A stretch of DNA of 64,000 nt from the NCBI RefSeq assembly GCF_001439815.1, contig NZ_JYLM01000002.1, forward strand, positions 558,001 to 622,000, written 5' to 3'. Positions within the stretch are counted from its first letter, which is position 1. Every line of letters starts with the position of its first letter. This stretch comes from Pseudomonas orientalis. GTDB taxonomy: Bacteria > Pseudomonadota > Gammaproteobacteria > Pseudomonadales > Pseudomonadaceae. A program made the position numbers and the translations under genes. The notes under the pieces are model-generated. The model was not told where the DNA came from, did not search any database, and saw only the letters and a list, made by a program, of their open reading frames with translations. Below, piece by piece: positions 1 to 9,105 of the stretch.

Positions 1-123
1 GGGGCCTTGCCGGTGGGGCGCGTGGGGCAGGCGCAGGAAGTAGCGGCGGGGTATGTGCTGGCGGTGGAGAACGACTTTATGACCGGCGCCGTGATCGATA
101 TCGACGGCGGCGGACAGTTGTAA
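1..123 (+). CDS. SDR family oxidoreductase, C-terminal fragment
   Basis: This is the last 40 codons of a gene entering from the left edge. The readable end contains GRVGQAQEVA, then a short stretch and MTGAVIDIDGGGQL before TAA. That tail (P-x-GR-x-G-x-x-x-E-V-A, later TG-x-x-x-x-x-DGG) is the classic end of a classical short-chain dehydrogenase/reductase, just after the substrate-binding region. The Rossmann and catalytic Ser/Tyr/Lys parts lie outside the window, so the substrate cannot be named. Confidence 0.85.
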   Translation, partial: GALPVGRVGQAQEVAAGYVLAVENDFMTGAVIDIDGGGQL

Positions 124-127
124 CCGC

Positions 128-676
128 GCTCCCACGTGGCATAGGTATCTACACAACTTTGGCGCGATGCTGGATCTGTGGTGAGGGAGCTTGCGCCCGT
201 GACGGCCGGACAGCCGACGCGTTTCTACCTGACGCTCCGGGGTCAAAATGTGGGAGGGGGCTTGCCCCCGATGGCGGCCTCTGGGCCGACCAGGATGTTG
301 GATTGGACCGAGTACATATCCGTTTCTTCGGTAACGGCCACTTAGGGTTCCGCCCTGACGGCGGCTCACTTTGGAAAAGCCCCAAAGTAAGCAAAGGGCT
401 CTTGCCCCACCACTCGGCACCTCGCCCAGGCTCGGTGTGCCCGAACGCAGGCTTGAATCCGTGGGCCGCCGCAATGGGCCATCCATGGCCCAGTGCGGCT
501 AACCCGGCGTCCTGCCGGGTTGCCCACGGATTCAAGCCTGCGTTCGGCCAGCGTGGTTTAACGGGGCGCCTGAGATCAAGATCAAAAGCCAGATCAAGAG
601 CAAGAGCGGCTCGCTTCGCATCGTGGTTACGGTTGAGCGCTACAGAGTTGTGTGGATACCTATGCTCACATGGGCG
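128..676. repeat. MITE-like dispersed repeat with terminal inverted repeats and cruciform
   Basis: This gene-free stretch is highly structured. Bases 139-160 match the reverse complement of 644-665 at 20 of 22 positions, and weaker similarity runs outward to about 128 and 676, so the segment has MITE-like ends. Inside, 442-466 and 522-546 are perfect 25-nt inverted arms. Between them lie two nested hairpins: TGGGCCAT/ATGGCCCA at about 475-492 and AACCCGGC/GCCGGGTT at 501-521. A REP-type core GTGGGAGGGGGC sits near 251. Long ORFs here have no recognisable protein and look like products of the inverted arms. From memory, closely similar blocks are common between genes of P. fluorescens-group genomes; I could not check this. 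Confidence 0.7.
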
Positions 677-680
677 CGCT

Positions 681-1991
681 TTAGACCTTCAAGGTGCGCG
701 TCATCCGCAACGCCAACACACTGCCAGCAACGATCACTGCGGCCAGCAGATACAGGGCTACGTCCGTGGACCCGGTGGCATCTTTGACGAAGCCTACGAT
801 GTACGGGCTGAGAAACCCGGCCATCTGGCCCATGGAGTTGATCAACGCCAGCCCGCCGGCCGCGGCGCCCGCGCTGAGCATGGCGGTGGGCACCGGCCAG
901 AACATCGGCAGGCCGGTGAGGGCGCCCATGGTGGCGATGGTCAGGCCGAGGATGGCGATCGCCGGGGTGGTGGCGAAGTTCACCGCGATGACCAGGCCAA
1001 TCGCGCCCATCAGCATCGGCACCACCAGGTGCCAGCGACGCTCCTTGCGCAGGTCGGCCGAGCGGCCTACCAGCAACATGAACACCGCAGCCAGCAGGTA
1101 AGGGATTGCACTGAGCCAGCCAATCACCAGGTTATCGCTGAAACCCAGGCTCTTGATGATTGATGGCAGCCAGAAGTTGATCGCATACACGCCGCTCTGG
1201 ATACAGAAGTAGATCAGGCCGAACGCCCAGATCGCCGGGTTTTTGAAGACCTCGGCCAGGGAGTCGGTGGTGGTTTTCGGTTTGTTCGCCAGATCGATGG
1301 CCTGGTCGGCTTCCAGCAGCGCGCGTTCGTGGGGCTTGAGCCACCTGGCATTGGCGAAGTTGTCGCTGAGCAGAAAGTAGGCGAGGGCGCCGAGGATCAC
1401 GGTGGGGATGCCTTGCAACAGGAACATCCACTGCCATCCGGCAAGCCCGCCCTGGCCAGCCGCGAAGTGGTTGAGAATCCAGCCGGAGAACGGGCTGCCG
1501 AGCAGGCCGGAGACCGGAATCGCCGACATGAACAACGCCATGATCCGGCCACGGCGAAAGGTCGGGAACCACTGCGAGAGGTACAGCACCACGCCCGGAA
1601 AGAAGCCCGCTTCGGCGGCACCGGTAAACAGGCGCAAGGTGTAGAAGTGCGTCGGTGTGGTCACGAACAGCAGGCAGGTGGACAGGGTGCCCCATACGAT
1701 CATCATCAGCGCAATCCAGCGCCTCGGCCCGAACCGGGTCAGCGCCAGGTTGCTCGGCACGCCGCACAGGACGTAGCCGATAAAGAAAATCCCGGCACCC
1801 AGGCCGTACACGGTTTCACTGAATTTCAACGCATCGAGCATCTGCAACTTGGCAAAGCCAACGTTGACCCGGTCAAGGTAGTTGAACAGGTAGCAGATAA
1901 AAATGAAGGGGATAAGGCGCAGGGTTACGCGCTTGTAGATGGCGTTTTTATCGTCATCGGTGGCCAGTGCTGCAGCGGCGCTCTGTGACAT
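681..1991 (-). CDS. MFS transporter, anion:cation symporter (tartrate/sugar-diacid type)
   Basis: The 436-residue protein has about twelve hydrophobic segments and the ACS-family opening NYLDRVNVGFAKLQML, with a GPRRW loop after TM2 and RRGRIMALF in the central region. It most resembles TtuB/phthalate-type permeases rather than GudP. ATG at 1991 is chosen because AAAGAGAGA lies just upstream and the longer frame adds 54 non-conserved residues. It is divergent from a CdaR-type regulator next to glycerate kinase, so a hydroxy-diacid or glycerate substrate in the inner membrane is inferred. Substrate is not certain. Confidence 0.85.
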   Translation of the reverse strand: MSQSAAAALATDDDKNAIYKRVTLRLIPFIFICYLFNYLDRVNVGFAKLQMLDALKFSETVYGLGAGIFFIGYVLCGVPSNLALTRFGPRRWIALMMIVWGTLSTCLLFVTTPTHFYTLRLFTGAAEAGFFPGVVLYLSQWFPTFRRGRIMALFMSAIPVSGLLGSPFSGWILNHFAAGQGGLAGWQWMFLLQGIPTVILGALAYFLLSDNFANARWLKPHERALLEADQAIDLANKPKTTTDSLAEVFKNPAIWAFGLIYFCIQSGVYAINFWLPSIIKSLGFSDNLVIGWLSAIPYLLAAVFMLLVGRSADLRKERRWHLVVPMLMGAIGLVIAVNFATTPAIAILGLTIATMGALTGLPMFWPVPTAMLSAGAAAGGLALINSMGQMAGFLSPYIVGFVKDATGSTDVALYLLAAVIVAGSVLALRMTRTLKV

Positions 1992-2080
1992 GGCGAGTCT
2001 CTCTTTATTATGATTTTTGGCGATGCGAGGGTAACGTTGATCGCTTGAACAGTCTCGGTGAGGCGATGGGCAACTGTCTT

Positions 2081-2094
2081 TGTGCTCGCGCACA
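2081..2094. promoter_or_regulatory. Candidate operator dyad in transporter/regulator intergenic region
   Basis: TGTGC-N4-GCACA lies between the divergent transporter gene (start 1991) and regulator gene (start 2152). It is a perfect 5+5 dyad in the expected control region. Assignment to the CdaR-type regulator is inference only. Confidence 0.25.
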
Positions 2095-2151
2095 GTCAAG
2101 CCCGCTTTGCGCTGTGCCGCTGACCAACCCGTTTCGAGGAAAATAGCCCCC

Positions 2152-3252
2152 ATGTTCGAGCTGGATCATGAGCTGGCACAGGATATTGTCGATCGCACCA
2201 TGGCGATCCTGCCCTACAACGTCAACGTGATGGACAACCAGGGCCTGATTCTCGGCAGCGGCGAGCCGGAGCGCATCAACACCCGTCACGAAGGCGCGCA
2301 ACTGGTGCTGGCCAACGGGCGCGTGGTGGAAATCGACGGGCAGACCGCCAAGCACCTCAAGGGCGTGTTGCCGGGTATCAACCTGCCGCTGATGCATGAC
2401 CAGCGCCTGATCGGCGTGCTGGGTATCACCGGCGAACCGGACGGGTTGCGCACCTACGCCGAACTGGTACGCATGACCGCCGAAATGCTGGTCAGCCAGC
2501 GGCACCAGCAGGCCGAGCAGCAATGGCGACGCCAGCGCTGTGACGATTTGCTGGCCTTGCTGCTGGCCGACACGGGCGACTCGCCGCGCCTGATCGATGA
2601 AGCCCAACAACTGGGCCTCAAGCCGCAACTGGCGCGCACGCCCTACCTGTTCGAACTGGGCGTGGGGCAGTCGGCCGAGGCTCTGGGCGCCTGGTTGAGC
2701 TCGCGTTATCCGGACAGCTGGTGCGTGAGTTCCGCGCAGCTTTCCCTGCTATGGTGCCGTCCCGCTGCCCTGCCAGTCGACGACCCACGCCTGCTGGAAA
2801 AGCTCGATGGCCTGGGCTGGAATATCCTGCGGGTGGCCGTAGGCGGGCAGGCCCAAGGGCTGGCCGGCCTGCGCCGCTGCTATCGCCGCGTAGGTGACTT
2901 GCTGGCCTACGGTCGCGATATCCTGCCCCACGCGCGCCTGTTGATCCTCAACCGCTATCGCCTGCCGGTCATGCTCTGGCGCCACCGCAACGATGACGCC
3001 CTGGACGAATTGCTCAACCCACTGCGCAAAGTGCTGGCCAGGGACAGCAACGGCCAACTGCTGGTCACGCTGCGCAGCTGGTGCGAGCACGACGGGCAAA
3101 GCCAGGCCTGCGCCGACGCCCTGGGCATCCACCGCAACAGCCTGCGCTACCGCATGGAAAGGATCGCCGAACTCAGCGGCGTCGACCCGCTGACCCTGGA
3201 CGGCATGCTTGCGCTGTATCTGGGCGTGCAGTTGCTGCCCCAGGCTTTGTAA
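2152..3252 (+). CDS. cdaR: CdaR/SdaR-type sugar diacid regulator
   Basis: This 366-residue transcriptional activator begins MFELDHELAQDIVDRTMAIL, the typical start of the sugar-diacid-recognition domain (about residues 1-135). It ends with a PucR-type helix-turn-helix (about 305-355) containing ALGIHRNSLRYRMERI. Family members sense glycerate or glucarate-type acids and switch on uptake and glycerate kinase genes. ATG 2152 has GAGGA at 2136-2140; the upstream in-frame start adds 24 unrelated residues. It is divergent from the transporter and followed after 97 bp by garK, which supports control of both. Confidence 0.9.
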   Translation: MFELDHELAQDIVDRTMAILPYNVNVMDNQGLILGSGEPERINTRHEGAQLVLANGRVVEIDGQTAKHLKGVLPGINLPLMHDQRLIGVLGITGEPDGLRTYAELVRMTAEMLVSQRHQQAEQQWRRQRCDDLLALLLADTGDSPRLIDEAQQLGLKPQLARTPYLFELGVGQSAEALGAWLSSRYPDSWCVSSAQLSLLWCRPAALPVDDPRLLEKLDGLGWNILRVAVGGQAQGLAGLRRCYRRVGDLLAYGRDILPHARLLILNRYRLPVMLWRHRNDDALDELLNPLRKVLARDSNGQLLVTLRSWCEHDGQSQACADALGIHRNSLRYRMERIAELSGVDPLTLDGMLALYLGVQLLPQAL

Positions 3253-3349
3253 AAATGAACAACAAACCTCACCCGCACTTGTGCATCGGACCGGCGTCAG
3301 CAGCGGTGCCAACTGTCAGCATGGGCGTTATAAAAACCGGAGAACGCCC

Positions 3350-4513
3350 ATGAAAATCATCATCGCCCCCGACTCGTTCAAGGACAGCCTGAGCGCCGAG
3401 CGGGTCGCCCAGGCCATTGCCGAGGGCCTGGTTCAGGTCTGGCCTGACGCGCAGTTGGTGCAATGCCCGATGGCGGACGGCGGTGAAGGCACGGTCGAGG
3501 CAGTGCTCTCAGCGTGTAACGGCCAGTTGCGCAGCCACAGCGTGCGCGGGCCCTTGGGCGCCAGGGTGCAGGCGCACTGGGGCTGGTTGGCCGACAGCCA
3601 CACCGCGATCATCGAAATGGCTGAAGCCAGTGGCCTGCAGCTGGTTGCGCCGGGGCAGCGCGATGCCTGTTCGAGCAGCACCCATGGCACTGGCGAGCTG
3701 ATCCGCGCGGCCCTCGACCTGCGGGCTAAACGCATTATTCTGGCGATCGGCGGCAGTGCCACCAATGATGGCGGTGCGGGCGCGATGCAAGCGCTCGGTG
3801 TGCAGCTGTTCGATGCCCACGATCAGCCACTGGCACCTGGAGGTCTGGCGCTGGGGGGGCTGGCCCGCATCAGTCTGGAAAATCTGGATTCGCGTCTTGC
3901 CCAGGTCCGTTTTGAAATCGCGGCGGATGTGAACAATCCGCTGTGCGGTCCCCAGGGCGCCTCGGCGATTTTCGGTCCGCAAAAAGGCGCCACGCCCGAG
4001 CAGGTTAAACAGCTGGATGCCGCGCTCGGCCATTTTGCCGACCACTGCGCAACAGTGCTGCCCAGGGATGTGCGCGACGAACCTGGCAGTGGTGCGGCCG
4101 GTGGCCTGGGGTTTGCCGCCAAGGCGTTTCTGGGGGCACAGTTCCGTGCCGGCGTTGAGGTGGTGGCCGAGTTGGTCGGGCTGGACGCCGCCATGCGCGG
4201 TGCCGACCTGGTCATTACTGGCGAAGGCCGCTTCGACGCCCAGACCCTGCGCGGTAAAACCCCGTTTGGCGTGGCGCGTATCGCCCGTCACCACAAGGTG
4301 CCGGTAATCGTGATCGCCGGAACGCTGGGGGAGGGCTACGAGCAGATGTACGCCCACGGCGTGGATGCCGCGTTTGCGTTGCCGTCAGGGCCGATGAGCC
4401 TGGAACAGGCGTGCAGCGAGGCGCCGCGACTGTTGCGCGAGCGCGCGGCGGATATCGCCCGGCTTTGGCAAACAACGCTGCGGGGCCGAACCTGGGATCA
4501 GGGTAATTCGTAG
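3350..4513 (+). CDS. garK: Glycerate 2-kinase (GarK/GlxK family)
   Basis: The enzyme phosphorylates D-glycerate to 2-phosphoglycerate in the cytoplasm, feeding glycerate from glucarate, galactarate, tartrate or glyoxylate breakdown into glycolysis. The 387 residues cover the full family length. Landmarks are MKIIIAPDSFKDSLSA at the N-terminus, GGSATNDGGAGA near residue 133 and GEGRFDAQTLRGKTP near 290. ATG 3350 gives the conserved N-terminus; longer in-frame starts only add sequence overlapping cdaR. Its last 16 bases overlap the end of the convergent hydrolase gene. Confidence 0.95.
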   Translation: MKIIIAPDSFKDSLSAERVAQAIAEGLVQVWPDAQLVQCPMADGGEGTVEAVLSACNGQLRSHSVRGPLGARVQAHWGWLADSHTAIIEMAEASGLQLVAPGQRDACSSSTHGTGELIRAALDLRAKRIILAIGGSATNDGGAGAMQALGVQLFDAHDQPLAPGGLALGGLARISLENLDSRLAQVRFEIAADVNNPLCGPQGASAIFGPQKGATPEQVKQLDAALGHFADHCATVLPRDVRDEPGSGAAGGLGFAAKAFLGAQFRAGVEVVAELVGLDAAMRGADLVITGEGRFDAQTLRGKTPFGVARIARHHKVPVIVIAGTLGEGYEQMYAHGVDAAFALPSGPMSLEQACSEAPRLLRERAADIARLWQTTLRGRTWDQGNS

Positions 4514-6111
4514 CAGATCGAAAAGCGGTCGGGTTTACGGCCATAGGCCAGGAAATCCCCGACATTCTTGTTCACGCAGGCATTGGTCCCGAAGAACGAC
4601 ACGCCGTGTCGGTAGGCGCCCTTGAGCAGCGTCATGTGCGCGGCAGGCACGCTTTTGAACGCTTTGAAGGCGCCTGCTGCGGGCGTCTGGTCGTCATATT
4701 CAGCCTGAACCATAAAGAGACCGTCGACCTGCACCAGGGTGCGCTGCGGTACGCCATCAAGCGGTTTACCGCGCCAATCGGCGCAATGCCTTGCCGGGAA
4801 GAAACTGCCGCCCACTGGATACTCGATGGCGTACTGGTTTTCCTTTTCGGTCCAGAATGCTTCGTCTGCGGACGCTGAATCGTTGCATAACACGGTGCTA
4901 CGGACGGACTCTCGGGGCGTGATTTTCAAGGGACCAAGCGCCAGACCACTCCATGGTGACGGGTGGCGGGTGACTTCGAGCAGGCGTGCAAATGCCTGTT
5001 TCGCCGCCGCATTTACGACAGGGTCGGGGCTGAATCGATGGGCTCGGAGTTTGGCCAGCAGCTTGGCGTCTGGCAGGCCGGGTGATTCGCGCAACCACTG
5101 GTTGAGTGCACGGGCAGCCATCAGGTATTCAGGCACGCTGTAGTACTCGTTGTCTGAACGCAGCGCCGCTCTGACTTGAGGCAACAGGTCGAGAAAAATC
5201 GCGCCTATGGCCTTCGGGTCGCTGCCCATCTGGTAGCGCCGTGGATCGCCGGCGGCGCGCTGCGCAACAAATCGCGCGAACACGCGGTCTTTTTCCGGTG
5301 CCTGAACCAACGAGGCGTCCTGGAACGTGGCGGTCCAGTCCGTACTCGAGTCGAGCACCATGCGCCCGACCTGTTTTGGAAACAGGCCAGCGTACCAGGC
5401 ACCCAGCCATGTGCCGTATGAGCTGCCGAAGTAGTTGAGCCGGGGTTCGTTGAGCAGCACCCGCACCAACTCCATGTCCCGCGCCGTTTGTTCAGTGTTG
5501 ATATAAGGCGCCAGACGCTGGCTGGCGCAGCCCCGGGCCAGTACGCCAGCGTTATGCCGGATAGCCTCGATGTTGGCGGGACTGCGATCTTCGGTCATAT
5601 CGTTTTGCGCAACGATTTCCTCACCGGATTGGCACACCAGTTGCGATTGCGGGTCGCTGCCCATTCCGCGAGGTGTCATTCCGATCACATCATAGGCGTT
5701 GATCAAGCGCCGATAGGCCTCGCCTTGTGGCTGGTCAGCGTAGCCTTTCCATATGGACGCCAGAAGCACAGTGAATCCGTCGGCCTCGGCGCCAGGCCCG
5801 CCCGGATTGGTAAACACGGCGCCCTCGCGCTCAGCGGGCAGCAGCGCCCAAACGCGGGTGATATCCAACTTGAGAGTGCCGAGCGTGGGGTTCAAATGGT
5901 CAAGCGGCACGGTGGCGATGCCGCATTGCGTCCTGGCGACCACCTCCGGATCCAGCCCGGAGAAGGGCCGGTCGTCACAATCCGGCAGCCAGCGGATACC
6001 CCACTCAGGCGGTTGTCTGGTCGCACAAGCGCTGCCCCCCAATAGCACCGCAACAAAAAAGCAGGCTGATAGTATTCGTTGTTTTATCAATTGGCAGGCA
6101 CTCGGGCGCAT
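4498..6111 (-). CDS. Secreted alpha/beta hydrolase, TAP-like (tripeptidyl aminopeptidase type)
   Basis: The 537-residue protein has an N-terminal hydrophobic export segment ending GGSACATR, a possible but imperfect lipobox, so it is periplasmic or lipid-anchored. The hydrolase core shows the oxyanion motif NPGGPG near residue 100, the nucleophile elbow GSSYG with Ser231, and a C-terminal TAP-like region with EYDDQTP and YRHG that supply the probable Asp and His. Relatives cleave N-terminal peptides or esters; the substrate here is unknown. No strong ribosome site precedes ATG 6111, so the start is provisional. Confidence 0.8.
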   Translation of the reverse strand: MRPSACQLIKQRILSACFFVAVLLGGSACATRQPPEWGIRWLPDCDDRPFSGLDPEVVARTQCGIATVPLDHLNPTLGTLKLDITRVWALLPAEREGAVFTNPGGPGAEADGFTVLLASIWKGYADQPQGEAYRRLINAYDVIGMTPRGMGSDPQSQLVCQSGEEIVAQNDMTEDRSPANIEAIRHNAGVLARGCASQRLAPYINTEQTARDMELVRVLLNEPRLNYFGSSYGTWLGAWYAGLFPKQVGRMVLDSSTDWTATFQDASLVQAPEKDRVFARFVAQRAAGDPRRYQMGSDPKAIGAIFLDLLPQVRAALRSDNEYYSVPEYLMAARALNQWLRESPGLPDAKLLAKLRAHRFSPDPVVNAAAKQAFARLLEVTRHPSPWSGLALGPLKITPRESVRSTVLCNDSASADEAFWTEKENQYAIEYPVGGSFFPARHCADWRGKPLDGVPQRTLVQVDGLFMVQAEYDDQTPAAGAFKAFKSVPAAHMTLLKGAYRHGVSFFGTNACVNKNVGDFLAYGRKPDRFSICYELP

Positions 6112-6308
6112 GGTTGGACGCGCCCGAGTTTTGCAAGTAAAGCTTGCCGTGAATGTAGGATCGTATCGGTTGTTCGGTCAGCAATTTCTGACAGTACTCA
6201 ACCAGCCTGCCACCCAGCCGCCGGGTACATGAAAGTTCAAGGGCTCGCCAGGGCGGCGACTTTGCTCCTACACTGGTCGGCCACTTGTCTTTCAAAGGAT
6301 GAAACACA

Positions 6309-6821
6309 ATGCACATGCCTGACCCCCATATCGTGATTCAGCGCTTCACCGAGGCCCACCTTGAGGGCGTCACGGCGCTCTATAACGAACCGGCCGTATG
6401 CCGTCAGGTACTGCAGATGCCGTTCCAGTCGGTGGAAGCCTGGCGCAAACGCCTGGTGATGGATAACGAACGCCGACTGCAACTGGTGGCGCTGCACGGC
6501 GGCGAAGTGATTGGCCAGTTGGGTCTGGAACAGTACCTGCGCGTGCGCCAGGCGCATGCGGGGTCGTTCGGCATGGGCGTGGCGACGGCGTGGCAGGGCA
6601 AGGGCATCGGTTCGAAGCTGCTGACGGCCGCGCTGGACGTGGCCGACAACTGGATGAACCTGCACCGCGTGGAACTCACGGTGTACGCCGACAACGAAGC
6701 GGCGCACAACCTGTATCGTAAATTCGGCTTCGAGGTCGAAGGGCGTTTGCGCGATTACGCCCTGCGTGACGGTGTGTTCGTCGATACCCTGAGCATGGCG
6801 CGCCTGCGCACCTCGGTTTAA
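6309..6821 (+). CDS. GNAT N-acetyltransferase, YhhY-like
   Basis: This 170-residue GNAT protein matches the YhhY type along its length: an NEPAVCRQVLQMPFQS region, the acetyl-CoA loop in GMGVATAWQGKGIGSKLL, then NWMNLHRVELTVYADNEAA and YRKFGFEVEGRLRDYALRDG. E. coli YhhY acetylates certain free amino acids and analogues, so a similar small-molecule role is inferred. AAGGA at about 6294 supports ATG 6309; an in-frame ATG two codons later is possible. The stop overlaps the end of the convergent racemase remnant by two bases. Confidence 0.85.
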   Translation: MHMPDPHIVIQRFTEAHLEGVTALYNEPAVCRQVLQMPFQSVEAWRKRLVMDNERRLQLVALHGGEVIGQLGLEQYLRVRQAHAGSFGMGVATAWQGKGIGSKLLTAALDVADNWMNLHRVELTVYADNEAAHNLYRKFGFEVEGRLRDYALRDGVFVDTLSMARLRTSV

Positions 6822-7509
6822 TCCTCCAGCGCAAACGCCACCGCAGCCCGCGCATGCAGCTCGGTGGTGTCCAGCAGCGGCAGGTTGCTGTGCTCGGGCT
6901 TGATCAGCAGGCTGATTTCCGTGCAACCGAGAATCACCGCCTGAGCACCGCGTGCGGCCAGGGACTCGATCACCCGCTGGTAGATTGCGCGTGATGGGTC
7001 GCTGATCACTCCGACGCACAATTCCTCATAAATGATCCGGTGCACGTCCCTGCGTTCGTCCACATCCGGCACCAGCACGGTCAGGCCCTGCGCGCTCAAG
7101 CGGGACTTGAGGAAGTCCTGTTCCATGGTGAACGCAGTGCCGAGCAAGCCGACGGTCAGGGTGCCGGCTTGCAAGGCTGCAGCCCCGGCCGCATCGGCGA
7201 TATGCAGGAAGGGAATCGTCACCGTCGCCTCGATACGTGGCGCCACTCGGTGCATGGTGTTGGTCACAGCACCACACACTCGGCGCCGCCGGCCTGCAGA
7301 CGCCGCGCGGCGTCTTCCAGGATCAGCGCGGCATCGTCCCAGCGCCCGGCATGCTGGGCCTGTTCCACCGGGCCGAAGTCCACGCTGTACATCAACAGCT
7401 GCGCCGAACGCAGTGGGCCGAGCCGGTCGCGAACATGCTGGTTGATGATGCGGTAATACTCGGCACTGGACTCCCAGCTCATGCCGCCGATAAGGCCGAT
7501 GGTGCGCAT
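6818..7509 (-). pseudogene. Aspartate/glutamate racemase, frameshifted
   Basis: Two minus-strand frames make one racemase. The first (7509 to 7264) begins MRTIGLIGGMSWESSAEYYR and ends at GGAECVVL then stop. The second (to 6818) continues TNTMHRVAPRIEATV and ends with the second active-site motif VILGCTEISLL. Family members read VLCTNTMH at the join. The sequence has CTGTGACC where CTGTGCACC is expected, so one base is missing between 7264 and 7265, in the codon for the first catalytic Cys. The rest is intact at about 230 residues, so the lesion is recent or a sequencing error. Confidence 0.85.
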
Positions 7510-7777
7510 GCGGTGCTCCGGACAGGGGAATGTGACTTCACCATACCCACCGACAACGGATTAGTCATTGGCAGTTGCCGGCCAATTCACCTGAGCAGTT
7601 TCAGTGTCGGTTCAAGCGGACTCACTCAGGTCTGTTGGAAGCGTCGATGCCCACGAGGACGATTCCGTCACTCAAGGCTACCGTTGCCTGGGTGATGGTC
7701 AGACAAACCCCACATCCTGAGTGGTTGGTTTTCGATAAGGTCCGTCCTGTTCAAAGCCCATCCAAGAGGAGCCCGTC

Positions 7778-8268
7778 ATGGCGCCGCCACACCGCGAGGG
7801 GGATTCCGGCCCCAACCCCGGAGCTCATCTGCCGCTGCCGCTCCTCATCCCCGAGATCCAGTTTCCTTTCGCCGCACCGCCACTGCGCTGCGACAGCGAA
7901 CGGTTGCGCACCCATGCCCTTGACTGGGCGCAGCGATACGGCTTGATCGGCCGCCGGGGGGCGCATCGGTTGAGCACCACGGCGCTGCTTGATCTGGGCG
8001 TGGCACTGTGCGGCGGGGCGCCCGCGCACCGCGCCGAGATTCTGGTGTGCTGGTACCTGTGGGCGCTTACGCTGGATGACCGTATCGATGACGGCCCCTG
8101 GGCGGAAAACGGAGCGCTGGAACGTTTCATCACTTCGGTGCAGGCCTTGACCGAGAGCGACGGTGAATCTGGCGAAAGCAACCGATTCGAGGACCCGATG
8201 CTCGCGGTCCTGGTCGATGATCTTTGGCCTCGGACCCGCTGCTGGGCGGACGAGCGCTGGCGCGCATG
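7778..8268 (+). pseudogene. Class I terpene synthase, N-terminal half only
   Basis: The reading frame runs to a stop at 8293 (171 residues), but only about the first 163 look like a bacterial terpene cyclase. PFAAPPLRCDSERLRTHALDWA is followed by the metal-binding DDRIDD at residues 100-105 and a VLVDDLWPRTRCWADERW helix. Family members are about 320-340 residues and need a second metal site (NDxxSxxKE) in the missing half, so no cyclase activity is expected. AAGAGGAG precedes ATG 7778, so the transcript was once a normal gene start. The join to P450 sequence is near 8250-8270. Confidence 0.8.
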
Positions 8269-9105
8269 CAGGGTCGACCTCGGGTTGACCTGATTGCCGA
8301 CTTCACCGCCGCGCTGCCGGTGCGGGTGATGGCGCATGCGCTGGGGCTTGCGGCTCACACCCGTGAAAAAGTGGAGCGGCTCAAGCGCTGGTGTGCCATC
8401 GGTTTTGCCTACATGGGCAACTATCGACAAGACCCAGCACTGCTGACCGGTGGGTTGTCCAATCGAGACAGCTTCTACGACTTCCTTCAGCCCCATATCG
8501 ACGCGCGCCGTGCTGCACCCGCGGAGGATCTGATCTCTCACTTGCTGGCGGTACGCATCGACGGTCAGCCGTTGTCCGAGACATTCGTGCGCGCTTACTG
8601 CGCGATCCTGATGACGGCGGGCAGCGAAACCAGTCACGGCGCCCTGGCGAACCTGATGGTCAACCTGCTGAGCGAACCTGGCGTCAAGGCGGCGGTGATT
8701 GCCGATCCGCAGCTTATGGAAAATGCTCTCGCCGAAACCTTGCGCCGCAACCCGCCGTTGCAACTGGTACTGCGCGAGGCCCGTGAAACGCTGCAGCTGC
8801 CCTCGGGAACGATCCCGGCCGGCGCGACGCTGGCCTGCCTGATTGGCTCGGCTAACCGTGATCCGGACCAGTTCAGTCACCCGGATAGCTTTGACATGTC
8901 GCGCACCGAGCAGGCCACCAGTCATTTCGCCTTCGGCGCCGGGCGCCACTTCTGCCTGGGCTCCCTGCTGGCACGGATGGAGATCACGACCGGCGCCCGC
9001 ATGTTGCTGCAAGCCTTCCCGAACGTGCGCTGGGCGCCTGGGTTCACCCCCGTTGAGCGCGGCTTCCTCAACCGCTGCCCGGATCGACTCGAGGTCGTAC
9101 TATGA
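8250..9105 (+). pseudogene. Cytochrome P450, C-terminal two-thirds only
   Basis: The frame (open from 8224) carries GRPRVDLIADFTAALPVRVMA onward. It has the I-helix AGSETSHG, the K-helix ExxR in ETLRRNPP and the heme loop FAFGAGRHFCLG with Cys about 244 in that frame. P450s are about 400 residues; the first 100 or more, including helices A to C, are absent. The upstream sequence in this frame is terpene-synthase DNA read out of frame. A functional enzyme is unlikely. Its TGA overlaps the next ATG (ATGA at 9102-9105), a sign of former operon coupling. Confidence 0.8.

Noticed and set aside
159..1163. Long plus-strand frame over the repeat and the end of the transporter gene
   Set aside because: It crosses the inverted repeat and the antisense of a clear MFS gene; composition is Arg/Gly-rich with no domain. 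It is an artefact of GC-rich DNA.
1329..1988. Plus-strand frame of 219 residues
   Set aside because: It lies wholly antisense to the MFS transporter gene and has no family resemblance or ribosome site.
7575..7946. Plus-strand frame of 123 residues before the terpene remnant
   Set aside because: It overlaps the terpene synthase start in another frame, is Pro/Arg/Ser-rich, and AAGAGGAG favours the 7778 start.
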